A DNA stretch of 25,976 bases from Chara braunii (taxonomy: Eukaryota; Streptophyta; Charophyceae; Charales; Characeae). Location of the stretch: the NCBI GenBank assembly GCA_003427395.1, contig BFEA01000109.1, forward strand, positions 268,289 to 294,264, in the 5' to 3' direction. This document shows positions 7,864-16,524 of this stretch, piece by piece. The translations under genes and the position numbers were made by a program. Within the stretch, counting starts at the first letter, position 1. Each line of letters opens with the position of its first letter. A model generated the notes under the pieces. That model worked only from the letters and a program-made list of their open reading frames with translations, was not told where the DNA came from and did not search any database.

Positions 7864-8490
7864 TTAGGGGCTCGTTCGACACTCCTCGGGGCGTCCTCGG
7901 GATTCCTTGGAGTCACCCGAGGAAATTCCCGCCTTCGTTCCACTCATCCTCGGAGACGTCCCTCGAGGACGATTCCTCGGGGCTCCGGCAGCCAGATTTA
8001 TATGTGTACAACCGGACGCGGGTGTGGGGCCGACGGTGGTCCATGGAGATGTGTCCGTCCGGACGACGTTGGTCCACGTTTGTTGGGCGTCGCGATTTCG
8101 AAAGACGGTGGCTTTCGAAAATGAAGGGGCCATTGGAAAAGGCGCGCAGCCCTTCGTTCGAAATTTGAAATTCGAATTTTTGCAATGCGAGTGGCGGCGC
8201 GTACAAGACGTTGTTTTTTTAATTTGACGGCAGCAGCGTCCAGCGTGCGGGGGCGTTTGCTGATGTGACGACGTTGGTCGGCGGTTTCAGTGTCGACGGG
8301 GTACGCACCTGTGCGCCTTCGAAGAAGCAGAGACGCCATCGACTTGTCGCCATCGTCGCAGGCTGACGTCCGTCGTCGTCGCGTGGCGTTCAGGGTTGTC
8401 TGGCGAGGCGGCGCTGTCTTCTTCCCGTGGTGGTGTTCGTGGAGTGTTGTTTTGATATTGACGTCCATGTCCACAGAAGTGGCGTTGGGG

Positions 8491-8860
8491 ATGGATATCG
8501 ACTGCGAGGACGACTGTGACGTGTTGACGACGGCGGAGAGGACGATCGTCGCTGCGGCCGTCAATGTCGTCCTCTTGCCAAATGGAGAGCAGCGAGGGGA
8601 AGTTGAAAGCGGCTGTTCATGCATGCCGCAAGCTGACGGCGATGCCGACGACTGGTGATGGCTTTCGACATTGGTGCCATTTCGGACGCCATCCTGCAGG
8701 TGTGCTACGTGATGGGGTGCGATGCATTTCCACGGGGACTCCAAGGTGGTGGATGAAGCGACGGACGGGGGGTACGTGGGAGGATCTGCGGCAATGTGAT
8801 GATGCCTCCATAGATTACTTCAAGGAGAAGCTGCGAATGTCGCCATGTCCTTTTGCCTGA
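8491..8860 (+). pseudogene. Harbinger transposase N-terminal remnant, copy 1
   Basis: Two overlapping frames are needed. The first, from ATG at 8491, contains MDIDCEDDCDVLTTAERTIV. The second, to the stop at 8858-8860, contains TPRWWMKRRTGGTWEDLRQ and DYFKEKLRMSP. The pattern RWW..R..G.W..L...DD...F...LRMS resembles the N-terminal region of PIF/Harbinger transposases, just ahead of the catalytic DDE domain. The frame changes between about 8600 and 8650. A stop follows LRMSPCPFA, and no DDE domain follows. The protein is therefore truncated and inactive. The family assignment rests on motif memory plus the element termini. Confidence 0.6.
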
Positions 8861-9583
8861 ACGGCGAGATGTAACCGCCCTCTCCCTCCCCGCCTTCTCC
8901 GTCGTTGTCGTCTTCGTCGTTAGAGTCTCCTTCCGCATGTGCTGCGTCCGTGTCCTTTTCCTGATCTGCCACACGAAGCCGCTCCACCCCCCGTCTGATG
9001 GATTCCTCTCGCCCCGCCCGAAGCTCCCGTCGCTGCTCCGCCCTCACCTCCCTCCCGTCCCGGTCGTCACCAACATCAAGGAAGGCGGTTTCAGTGTCGA
9101 CGCTATTGCCGCAACGGCGGGCCACGCTGGATGTCGCAGACAAGGCGACTGCACCCACTGGATCCGACCTGATGCGCCCCTAGAAAGAGACGACGCCCGT
9201 GCTGCCTGCGTCGACGGGTTCGGGTCCGCACCCGTCGCCTCTCGTGCCAACGCTCTCGTCTTCGATGGCCGGTCCACAACCGTCAATTGCCCACCGTCGT
9301 CGTCGGGGTGGGGGTTCACGAAGAGTGTGCGCGATGGAGTTGACGACCGCCCAGTGGAAAGACCGAAAGACAGGTTGACGGTGTCGTCTTCTCCATCGCC
9401 GCTCAACCCTGGACGAAGGAGGTCAGTGAACGACTGCTCGTACAAGCCGCCGCCGGTCCTGCATAGCTCCATAGCCGCCCACTCCTGCGTCGATCCGCTT
9501 CCCAACGACACGGTGCATGTCCCTCCCTCCTCCTCCTCGTCTGATGTGTCGGGGAGGGGTTGCAAGTGCGGTGGCAATGCCAC
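8820..9583 (-). pseudogene. Harbinger accessory (Myb-like partner?) protein remnant, copy 1
   Basis: The minus-strand frame 9583 to 9044 starts MALPPHLQPLPDTSDEEEEG and has acidic and serine-rich stretches (FTDLLRPGLSGDGEDDTVNL). A second minus frame, 9158 to 8820, continues with a basic then acidic tail (RDGREVRAEQRRELRAG, then EGDSNDEDDNDGEGGEGEG). Harbinger elements usually encode a second, Myb/SANT-type nuclear protein divergent from the transposase, and the position and orientation fit. No tryptophan-spaced Myb repeat is visible, so the domain is deleted or the reading is wrong. The plus-strand frames here (for example 8853-9632) look like its shadow. Confidence 0.4.
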
Positions 9584-10431
9584 ATACCCAATCCTCTGGG
9601 ACGCCCTCGAAATCGTCGACGGGCTTTCCTAGCCACGCCGACCACTGACCTGCTCCCCTCCGGACCTGGGGATCGACTGCCGTGCCTCCGTCCTGGCGTC
9701 CTTCATCGAAGACCACCCTCTGCGTCAACGCCGCGGTATGTTCCTAAGGATACACACGTGGAAGACAATCAAGACGACCAGCAACAGGACAACCAGGACC
9801 AGCAGCGGCAGCCTGCGAAACACGTCGGCCATGAAACAGAAGACGACGACGGCAGCAGACAGAACACAGTGGGGGGTGACAAGATAACGGCGAAGTGCAG
9901 CGCTGCAAACAGCCGTCAGGAACGTGTCGACAAACGGAAGGTGTCGTACTCGCTCATGGACGACAGTGCGTGTACGGGAGAGGTCGCGGTGGCTGAAATA
10001 TATCTGCCGACCGTTGGGCGAATTCCCGCTGCGTGCCAAGCGGGACGACGGAAGACACCACCTTCTGGACGTCGGGGATGCCGGTAGGCCGCAAACGATA
10101 ACCGTTGGCGTCGAATTCCGTGAAGGCGAACGTTGGCGACCCAACATGTCCGTGGAGACGCAAGAAGGACCACCGATGGACCAGACGGGATCGAAAAATG
10201 TCGTCGAGGGAGCTGCCGTCCACGCCTCGATTCTTCCGGATGCTCGACCTCCAAGGGACCTCGGGAGGTCCCTTTGGGAAATTGCCAAAATGGCTGTAGC
10301 CCGAGGATTCCCCGAGGAATCCCCGACGAAATGTTTTCACATTATTTTTTTCAAATCTTCCCTGAGGATGAGTGGAACGACGAATTCCTTGGGGAATTTC
10401 GGCGCCCGAGGAGTGTTGAACGAGCCCCTTA

Positions 10432-10462
10432 GCCTGAGATTCGTAAAATCAGAGGTCGGGCC
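10432..10462. other. flank between Harbinger element and tandem repeat
   Basis: A 31-bp spacer, containing AAAATCAGAGG, which complements the nearby CCCTCTGATTTC and could pair with it. Confidence 0.4.
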
Positions 10463-10790
10463 CTCTGATTTCTTAACAGTAATTTTTAAATTTTAACTCG
10501 ACCCTTTTGATCTGCTGATTCGTGTTGACGCTTAAATTCATGACGTACGTAATCTTGATGTTGAAATTCTAGTCACTGTGTGTTCCAATTCGATTTCTGA
10601 TTGTTTGATCTTGATTTGTGTGGGCACCTTTGATTTCTTAAAAGTAATTTTCAATTTTAACTCAATCTCTTTTGATCTTCTGATTTGTCTTGACGCTTAA
10701 ATTCATGAGGTACGTAATCTTGATTTCAAAATTCTAGTTACTGTGTGTTCCGATTCAATCTCTAATTGTCTGATCTTGATTTGCAAGTTC
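10463..10790. repeat. 165-bp diverged tandem repeat, copy 1
   Basis: The unit at 10463-10627 is repeated from 10628. Shared blocks at an offset of 165 include GATTTCTTAA.AGTAATTTT, TTGACGCTTAAATTCATGA, GTACGTAATCTTGAT and ACTGTGTGTTCC. Differences are scattered throughout, so it is older than the 9415-bp duplication. It is AT-rich and has no coding signature. Confidence 0.85.
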
Positions 10791-11600
10791 TCGAAATCGG
10801 ACTTAGTTCTGATGTCTCAATAATCATTCCATCTGTTTCTGGCTATTGAATTTGAATGGCAGCATCTCCTTTAGGGTTGGAGCCCCTCCCTGTGAGGGTT
10901 ACACAGGGTGGGTGGTGTGATCTTTGAGAGGGAGGGGCGGTGTTGAGGGTTTGTCCTTTTCTGGGCCATGCTGATTTTTGGGTCGGATCAGCTATGGCGG
11001 TTGGGGAGAGAGGACAAGGGGTGCTGATATGAGCATGGTGAGATGTTGTAGGGCTGTTTCACTTGGAGGGGGCGGGGCAGGAGGGAAGGGGGATCTTCGG
11101 CTCTGCGGGGCATACTTTAGGGGGTACTGTATGCAGCTGAGGGAGCAGGCGTGGCTTCTAGGGGGCTGTTCTGAACTGGGGCTGGGAGGTGAGGGGGCGC
11201 TTCCCCGCGGAGGCAGTATCAGACAGGGGGTCGTTTTGTGAGGGAGAGGAGTAATCCATTTTGGTTCTTGTGAGCCATGTACATGCAATCGAGATTAGAC
11301 TAGGCGCTGGAGTTTCCATGGGGAGAGAGGGCGTTTTTTTCCCTCCCTTCCCCTCTTCTTGTGGAAATAGTAGGCGCTGAAACGTGTATAGGGTTTTCTC
11401 AATCTTCTGATTTTTCAATATGTTCTTCAGAGAGGTGAGTGGGAGAAGTAGATGGTGGGATATCGGGCGTCCTACTAGCGAGAGGGCTAGCTCGTAGGAT
11501 GGAAATAGGGTACAGCAGCAGCGAAGATGGTGGCTCTGCTGCAATAAGTCTTGCCAGAATGAGGTAAAGAGGATTGTTGGGGGGTTCTGAGTTGTTTGTC
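10791..11600. other. G-rich intron DNA, no gene recognised
   Basis: From about 10860 the plus strand is strongly G-rich (GGGAGGGGCGG, GGGGGCGGGG). Open frames of 87 to 128 codons on both strands follow this composition and have no family signature. Confidence 0.5.
11068..11092 (+). other. potential G-quadruplex, copy 1
   Basis: Four or more G runs lie within 25 bases (GGGGG, GGGG, GGG and GGGGG separated by 1-5 bases), on the strand that would be transcribed in the RecQ intron. Fold formation is inferred. Confidence 0.55.
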
Positions 11601-12687
11601 CTTAGCCGAAGCCAGGTAATGCCCAGGTATCTCAAAAAAGGAGGGAAAGGGGGGGATCTAGAAGTGGAGGATGGAAGGTAGGAAGGGGGATCTCAACAGA
11701 TGAAGGTTGCTTGTTAAGGTAAGTGGGTTAGACGGATGATGCTGGGATGACACAGGCCGGTGCTGGAGCTTTTGCTCTGTGACCTGGGGGAGCTTGAGGC
11801 CTGTGGAGTTATGCCGAGGGTGGAAGGCATAACCAGACCATTCCACGTAGCCGGCGCCGAGGTATTAACACTGTAACCTGTGTCAGGGGCTTGCCGCTAA
11901 GGGAAATGTCGATGGAGGAAGGCACTCCTTGTCCGTCAGAACTAGGTTGGTCAGTACTGGGGAAGGTTGTGGTGCCCTGTTACCCTAGCAGAAGGGGGTA
12001 TGAGATCAAGTGAGTTTTGGTACGAGGACTGAAAGCCTGGACCGACGTTCCGTCTGTTGAGGGGGGGATTTTTGGATAGTAGGCAGTTTTATTTTTGGCC
12101 CCCCGCTCTCATATTTTTCCAAACCTTTTCAGTTTTTTTCTGAATTTTAGCCTATCTCATGAGGAAAGTCTTGAGAATGCCTTAGGATTCTGGGCACCTC
12201 TTGCAACTCATTTTAGGTTTTTTTAATGCTGTTATATTCAGGGATCTGCGGTTTTTCAATGCCAGAACGACGCTGGCCGGAGCTGGGGGTTTGCCCTGTA
12301 ACCTGTTGATAGCAGGAGCGTGAGGCCTGGTAGAGAGATCTGGGGATGCCTTGGGCCGGGCATTCCAAGGGAAAACCAAGGGTTGCTGTCAGTACGACGC
12401 TGGCTGGAGCTGGGGTAAGTTGTGTTGCCCTGTAACCTAGCAACATGGGGGCATGAGGCCTGGGAAAGCTCGGCAGGGAATACGACAGTGTTAGAGAATT
12501 TTAGAATGTTTTATTGGGGATTCCAGGGGTTCTGAGCATTCAAAGGGCTTTTGTGGCTTTCCGTTTTGACTTAGCAAGTGCCGCTTGAGTAGCCTAGCAA
12601 TTGGTTTGCAGTTATCCATGTTTTTCCTAATTTTTCTAGAATATTTTTCATAGTTCTCAGATTGTTCTTAGCCGAAGCCAGGTAATG
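11601..12687. repeat. degenerate interspersed repeats, copy 1
   Basis: TTAGCCGAAGCCAGGTAATG occurs at 11602-11621 and again at 12668-12687. Between them a module recurs: CGACGCTGG..GGAGCTGGGG, then TGCCCTGTAACCT, then GAGGCCTGG, at 12267-12330 and 12394-12463 (offset 127). More diverged relatives lie near 11750-11805 and 11944-12010. The outer 21-bp repeats may mark the ends of a composite element, but no inverted termini were found. Confidence 0.6.
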
Positions 12688-12792
12688 GCCCTGGTATTTC
12701 AAATCATTTGTATAATTCTATATGGGACACTGGGCCCGGTTCCCAGCATGTGTTGCTCCCCACGAATAAACTGGAGCATTTGTCCCTTAAAT

Positions 12793-12800
12793 CAGCAAAC
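12793..12800. repeat. 8-bp target duplication of MITE, left
   Basis: CAGCAAAC is repeated exactly at 13122-13129, directly on the other side of the MITE. Confidence 0.75.
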
Positions 12801-13121
12801 CTGCGTAGCACGGCGAACGTGTTCGCACCCCTTCACGTTCGCGCAAACAGCTCGCGAACATGTTCGGGTGAACATTTTTTTTTTTTCGTAAAAAAATAAT
12901 AATAATAATAAATTGTTTCGGTGTTTTATTTTTAACTCATGATTGGCTTCGAATTTGAACATGACTCCAAGGTAAAAGTTGCTTGTATTGTTATTTTACA
13001 TAACATATATTTTTTTCAGATTTTTCTGGGAACCTTTTTTTTTTTTTTTATGTTTGCGCTCGGAGGGTTTTGGGCGCTTGTTCGCGTTCGGGCGAACGAA
13101 CGCAAACATGGTGCTACGTAG
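12801..13121. mobile_element. hAT-like MITE, 321 bp, copy 1
   Basis: The left end CTGCGTAGCAC and the complement of the right end, CTACGTAGCAC, match at 10 of 11 positions. The element is flanked by the exact 8-bp duplication CAGCAAAC. Both subterminal regions are packed with GCGAAC/GTTCGC words in both orientations (for example CGAACGTGTTCGC and GTTCGGGCGAACGAACGC), typical of transposase-binding repeats in hAT elements. The centre is T-rich with an AAT microsatellite (about 12893-12911). It has no coding capacity, so it would need an hAT transposase in trans. The superfamily call rests on duplication length and subterminal repeats. Confidence 0.75.
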
Positions 13122-13129
13122 CAGCAAAC

Positions 13130-13530
13130 ACAATGCAAGCTTTTAAGAAGAAGGTTGAGAAGAAGAAAGCGAACGCAAAAGCGAAGCGTGCAAGGCCTCA
13201 AGGACGAATGTGAAGAGACATGAAGACGCCTACATACACGCGCAAAGAAAAATGAGAAGATAGAAAAGGAGAAGGAGAAAGAAAGAAACCAAACGCAAAA
13301 AGCCATAGATGGATGGTACGCGCAAAGGCTAAGACACTCATATTAAAGAATACAAATGGTAGCGCAGAATAGCGCCATGCTGGTGGAGTCCATACGATCG
13401 TTCAGCCGCCCGCCAGAGACGGCCTCATCAGTGGCAGTCCCTGTCAATCACATGTGCTTTGCATGCACCAGAGGGATACTGAGAGGCAATGTGTGAACTG
13501 CGTCGTGGTGATCATGCTTACCGCATAACC
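13130..13530. other. purine-rich intron DNA, no gene recognised
   Basis: The plus strand is rich in A and G (AAGAAGAAGGTTGAGAAGAA, then GAAAAGGAGAAGGAGAAAGA). The minus-strand frame here is a low-complexity Ser/Phe-rich shadow. No gene is supported. Confidence 0.5.
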
Positions 13531-14498
13531 TTTGTGCAAGGAAAATGAACGATAGCGAAGTGACAGAAATCCAGAATGCAAAATCACATTGAAAGCCAGA
13601 AAGTCGAATGTTGTCCAGAAAGCAGAAATGCACTGATATTACACCAACGGAGAACCAAAGCACCGAATCCGAATATCAATGAGAGCATACTCTCGCCACC
13701 ACCAACGTATTTATCCACAGCCCTTCCTCCTATTTGGCGCTCAGCGCTCAGACTACGATCACACAGCTACTACCAGCCTACAAATTGACAATGCATCCTG
13801 TTGACATCAGCAGCAACAACCGAAGCACCTTAAGATGTCGACCCTGTAGACCATCGCCAAGACCAGGTACGTGCCCTCACATCATCATCCGCATTTCTCT
13901 CTCTCTCTCTCTCCCTCATCTTGTCTGCCCATGTCTTCCTCCTCATACACAAAGACCACCACCACCTCCACTGGCTATCCAAGCCAAGCCCTGGCTATGT
14001 AGGGCTGGCTATGGATCTGCTGAGCTTCCAGCCGCCGCGCGCACTGGGTACCTAGCACTAGCCCACAGCGCACATCCCGCGAGCGCACGCTCAAGCAGCG
14101 TTGCCGCATGCACTGCCTAGTGCCCGAATGTTCCCACCAGTGGCGAGCTCTTTCTTTATGGAAAGTGCTCGCCCAGTTTGCTGTCTGGCTGGGCCTCGTG
14201 TGTTTCCAGTAGCTTCCGTTTGGGCCAAAGTGTCTGCACTCAGGCCCATTCAGACAGTGGCCTGGGACTGAATTGGTTAGGCCTGCCCAACCACCCAGGA
14301 GTAAACATGAGGTTTTCCCTGCTTCGCCTGTGCTGCTGGAAGAGCCCAGAAGGCTCACAAATTATTTCTGATTCTCACGAGTACGGAGGATGTAACCAAC
14401 TGGCGCGTGGCAACTGTCTGGCGCCTACCAAACTTTGCCAAAATTGATGAACTCAGGCCATATTGAAATTCAGGGGCCTGCCTTCACTTAGGCCGGGC
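13531..14498 (+). repeat. diverged inverted relative of the 1.2-kb element, copy 1
   Basis: This segment aligns with the reverse complement of about 6776 to 5830. In order the matches are GCAAGGAAAATGA, ATCACATTGAAAGCCAGA, TACACCAA.GGAG, CCTATTTGGCGCTCAGCGC, AATTGACAATGCA..TGTTGACATCAG, GTGCCCTCACATCATCATC, GTCTTCCTCC, CTCTTTC..TATGGAAAG and CCTTCACTTA. It lacks the GGCTACCAG termini, so the ends are lost or this is an internal copy. Both copies read CAGGTACGT / CAAGGTATGT before GCCCTCACATC, which resembles a splice donor. Confidence 0.75.
13896..13913. repeat. TC microsatellite, copy 1
   Basis: About nine TC units inside the diverged repeat; absent from the relative at 5747-6950. Confidence 0.85.
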
Positions 14499-14795
14499 TC
14501 ATGCTTGCTGAAAGGGCCCCACAGGGGCATGCTGAGGAGCTAATTCGTAACAAGGCCTCGTTGAAAATCCATGCTCACATAGGGGTTCCAACAGACCTTG
14601 CTTGGGCCCCTCAGCCTGGTCTTGTAGGCCTTTAAACAGGCATTGGCACATATTTGCAGGCCCGCCTTCACTAAGGGCGGGTGCGGCCTTTCAGACACTG
14701 CCGAGGAACTAAATCCTTGCATTTGCGTCTCTCTATTGGCTGAGCTGCCCACATTTTGCTCTCTCAGCAAGATTGATGTGATAACAATCTGTTGC
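14499..14795. repeat. GGCC-rich repetitive DNA, copy 1
   Basis: GGGCCCC, AGGCCT and GCAGGCCCGCCTTCACTAAG recur here, and the last resembles the edge of the 1.2-kb element (AGGCCCGCCTTCACTTA on its complement). It is probably another partial member. No gene is seen. Confidence 0.5.
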
Positions 14796-14825
14796 TTCGA
14801 TGGATGCTCATAGTATCCTGTCCTC

Positions 14826-14857
<32 letters not shown>

Positions 14858-14889
14858 CCCCTTGATGGATGCTAAGAGTGTCCTGTCCT
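14796..14889. repeat. 29-T run between 29-bp direct repeats, copy 1
   Basis: The direct repeats at 14796-14824 and 14861-14889 agree at 24 of 29 positions (shared core GATGGATGCT, then TCCTGTCCT). They enclose CGAG, 29 T and CCC. Either a local tandem duplication expanded by a homopolymer, or the remains of a retroposed tail. Confidence 0.7.
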
Positions 14890-14935
14890 GATATATGCTT
14901 TTCTGTGATTGGCGTCTGCTTACAAACTGTTCCAG

Positions 14936-15030
14936 GAGATAGGACGAGCAGGGCGAGACGGTCAGGATGCGTTCTGCCACTTGTTTCTCTCTGTTAAAGA
15001 TTATCTGAAACTCCGAAGCCTGGCACACAG
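14936..15030 (+). CDS. RecQ helicase exon c (motif VI), copy 1
   Basis: The 95-nt exon encodes EIGRAGRDGQDAFCHLFL then SVKDYLKLRSLAH. QEIGRAGRDG is helicase motif VI, whose arginines act in ATP hydrolysis coupling. CHLFL followed by an LRSL.H segment is characteristic of the RECQL4 / plant RECQL5 branch rather than BLM or WRN. The acceptor is ACTGTTCCAG and the donor CACACAG|GTTAGT at 15031. It enters in phase 0 and leaves after two bases of a codon (AG), which fits the Ser expected after LxH in relatives. No following exon was found before the duplicated exon b. A LINE begins within a few bases of its donor. Confidence 0.92.
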
Positions 15031-15037
15031 GTTAGTC

Positions 15038-16417
15038 TTTTTTTCTTGGCCTCACTACTTCCAAATTCCTCCAGAAATTTGTTCTTGCTTCCCATTTGGC
15101 GTGTGGTGTGTTCGTTGATCTGCCTTTCAGTGACCAAGATTTACTCATTAACCAAAAGGAGCCTTTTATATTTGATGGTGTGCTGTAAATCGGCAGATGT
15201 TGGATTCCTTCTAGAGCCAGTGTCGTCCATGGGAGGCTGGGTGAGGTTAGCAATTTTTTAGAATCCATTTCGTTTGAAGAGCCTTTATTCGTGTTGCTGG
15301 GTCGAGAACCCCCAGTCCTCCTTGACCTCTCTTCCTTGTGATGTATTGCCATGCGACCTTGGTTATGAAATGCTGTCTGGATGCATCCCCTGTCCATAGG
15401 TAGGCTGCGGCGTTCCTTTTAATGTCTGTTATACCTTTGCGATCGGGATTCCAGAAGGCTGCAACATACCACATCATTGAGAAGATAGATGAGTTCAGAA
15501 TTAGGACACGTCCAAATAGTGAGTTGTGTACCTTCTCCCATGCATTGAGTTTTGTGATCATTTTGGCGAGCTGGCTAGGGGCCATTTCCGTGGCTGCACC
15601 TAACTTGTTAAGTTGTATTCCCAGAACTCTCATTGGGTCGGCGGGGTCTCTCCATGTCATGCGTTCTGGTGAGTTTTGGGGAGGTTCGCTGTTATCGTTT
15701 CTTAGCCACCATCCTACAGTTTTTTGCCAGTTTCTCCTCATTTCTGAGGCTAACTGATATGCACTCATCGCTCTCGTGAGGGCCTCGAAGGAGGAATTGG
15801 TGGCTCTTATGAACACTGTTAGATCACCAGTGAAAAGGATGGTGGGAGGTATGATGTAGTTCTGGGTATTGTCGTCGGATATCGAGTTGATTCGTTTTAT
15901 GGAGGGATCGGGTCGGCGGGATCTCTCCATGTCATGCCTTCTGGTGAGTTTTGGGGAGGTTCGCTGTTATCGTTTCTTAGCCACCATCCTACAGTTTTTT
16001 GCCAGTTTCTCCGCATTTCTGAGGCTAACTGATATGCACTCATCGCTCTCGTGAGGGCCTCGAAGGAGGAATTGGTGGCTCTTATGAACACTGTTAGATC
16101 ACCAGCGAAAAGGATGGTGGGAGGTATGATGCAGTTCTGGGTATTGTCGTCGGATATCGAGGTGATTCTTTTTATGGAGGGATCCTTTCTGAGAAAGGAG
16201 ACTATAGCCTCCATGATGAAGAGAAAGATCGGTGTTGCAAGGGGATCTCCTTGCCTCACTGATCTTGACATCTTGTAAGTATTTGATATATGGCCACTTA
16301 CTTGTACCGCTCTATAGGCGTTATTGTAATAGAATTTTAACCCACTTTCGAAAGATGGGTCCCACCCCCATTTTTTCCATGCATTGTTGTAGGAAGTCCC
16401 AGTTAACCTGGTCGTAG
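15038..16417 (-). pseudogene. LINE reverse transcriptase pseudogene, copy 1
   Basis: Read from 16417 downward it shows non-LTR retrotransposon ORF2 landmarks in order. These are YDQVNWDFLQQCMEKMG..F (just after the first catalytic Asp), SRSVRQGDPLATPIFLFIM (motif B), LFAGDLTVFI (motif C, where LFADD is expected), a NWQKTVG thumb segment, then LGIQLNKLG and the C-terminal GQGGLGVLDPATRIKALQTK. Motif C has lost its first catalytic Asp (FAGD and FTGD in two internal copies). The frame changes at least three times, and a 275-bp internal duplication breaks it. It is 5'-truncated at 16417. An A-rich stretch on the minus strand at 15038-15047 may be its tail. Confidence 0.88.
15635..16184. repeat. 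275-bp tandem duplication inside the LINE, copy 1
   Basis: 15635-15909 and 15910-16184 are direct repeats, both ending GGAGGGATC, with about seven substitutions. The period of 275 is not a multiple of three, so it shifts the reverse transcriptase frame. Both halves carry motif C. It is clearly older than the 9415-bp duplication, in which both copies are identical. Confidence 0.92.
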
Positions 16418-16520
16418 CAGGGCGAAGTCGGCAACCGGCCGGTTGGACCGGCCCGGTCCCAACCGCGCCGGTTGGACCCCCGGTGGTCCAACCGGAATTC
16501 CGGTTGGGCCCAAAAATGGG

Positions 16521-16524
<4 letters not shown>
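16418..16524. mobile_element. CCGGTT-palindrome block, possible hAT terminus, copy 1
   Basis: It starts CAGGGCGAAGTCGGC at the point where the LINE frame breaks off. Nested palindromes of AACCGG/GGTCC follow: AACCGGCCGGTT at 16433-16444 and AACCGGAATTCCGGTT at 16490-16505. CAGGG ends with dense subterminal repeats are seen in hAT elements. The opposite terminus was not found in the window, so the element is partial or this is another repeat type. Confidence 0.4.

Larger units (their letters stand above)
7867..10428. mobile_element. PIF/Harbinger-type DNA transposon, copy 1
   Basis: The left end is GGGGCTCGTTCGACACTCCT and the right end is the reverse complement of GGGGCTCGTTCAACACTCCT, one mismatch in 20. 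Both are flanked by the 3-bp duplication TTA (7864-7866 and 10429-10431). A TWA target and GGGGCT... termini are diagnostic of the PIF/Harbinger superfamily. A second shared word, CGTTCCACTCATCCTC, lies at 7936-7951 and inverted at 10364-10379, and a hairpin (GGGACCTC/GAGGTCCC) is near 10255-10272. At 2562 bp the element carries only broken pieces of transposase and of a minus-strand accessory protein, so it is non-autonomous now. Confidence 0.88.
7255..14935 (+). other. 7.7-kb GC-AG intron between RecQ exons b and c
   Basis: The donor is GCAAGT (7255-7260) and the acceptor TGCTTACAAACTGTTCCAG ends at 14935. The protein reads YVQ | EIGRAGRDG across it, as in the family. The intron is made almost entirely of mobile elements and repeats, listed separately. 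Confidence 0.85.

Noticed and set aside
7998-8744. 248-codon minus-strand frame in the Harbinger element as a gene
   Set aside because: It overlaps the plus-strand transposase remnant whose motif is recognisable, and shows only biased Thr/Arg/His composition.
8853-9632. Longest open frame (259 codons, plus strand) in the Harbinger element as a gene
   Set aside because: It lies opposite a minus-strand frame with more protein-like acidic composition, has a low-complexity hydrophobic N-terminus and no family signature, and the region is rich in CGTCGTC words that keep several frames open.
15133-15188. Possible next helicase exon after an acceptor-like CTTTCAG (reading SDQDLLINQKEPF then a stop)
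   Set aside because: It does not match RecQ sequence after the LxHS point, runs into a stop quickly and lies inside the antisense LINE.
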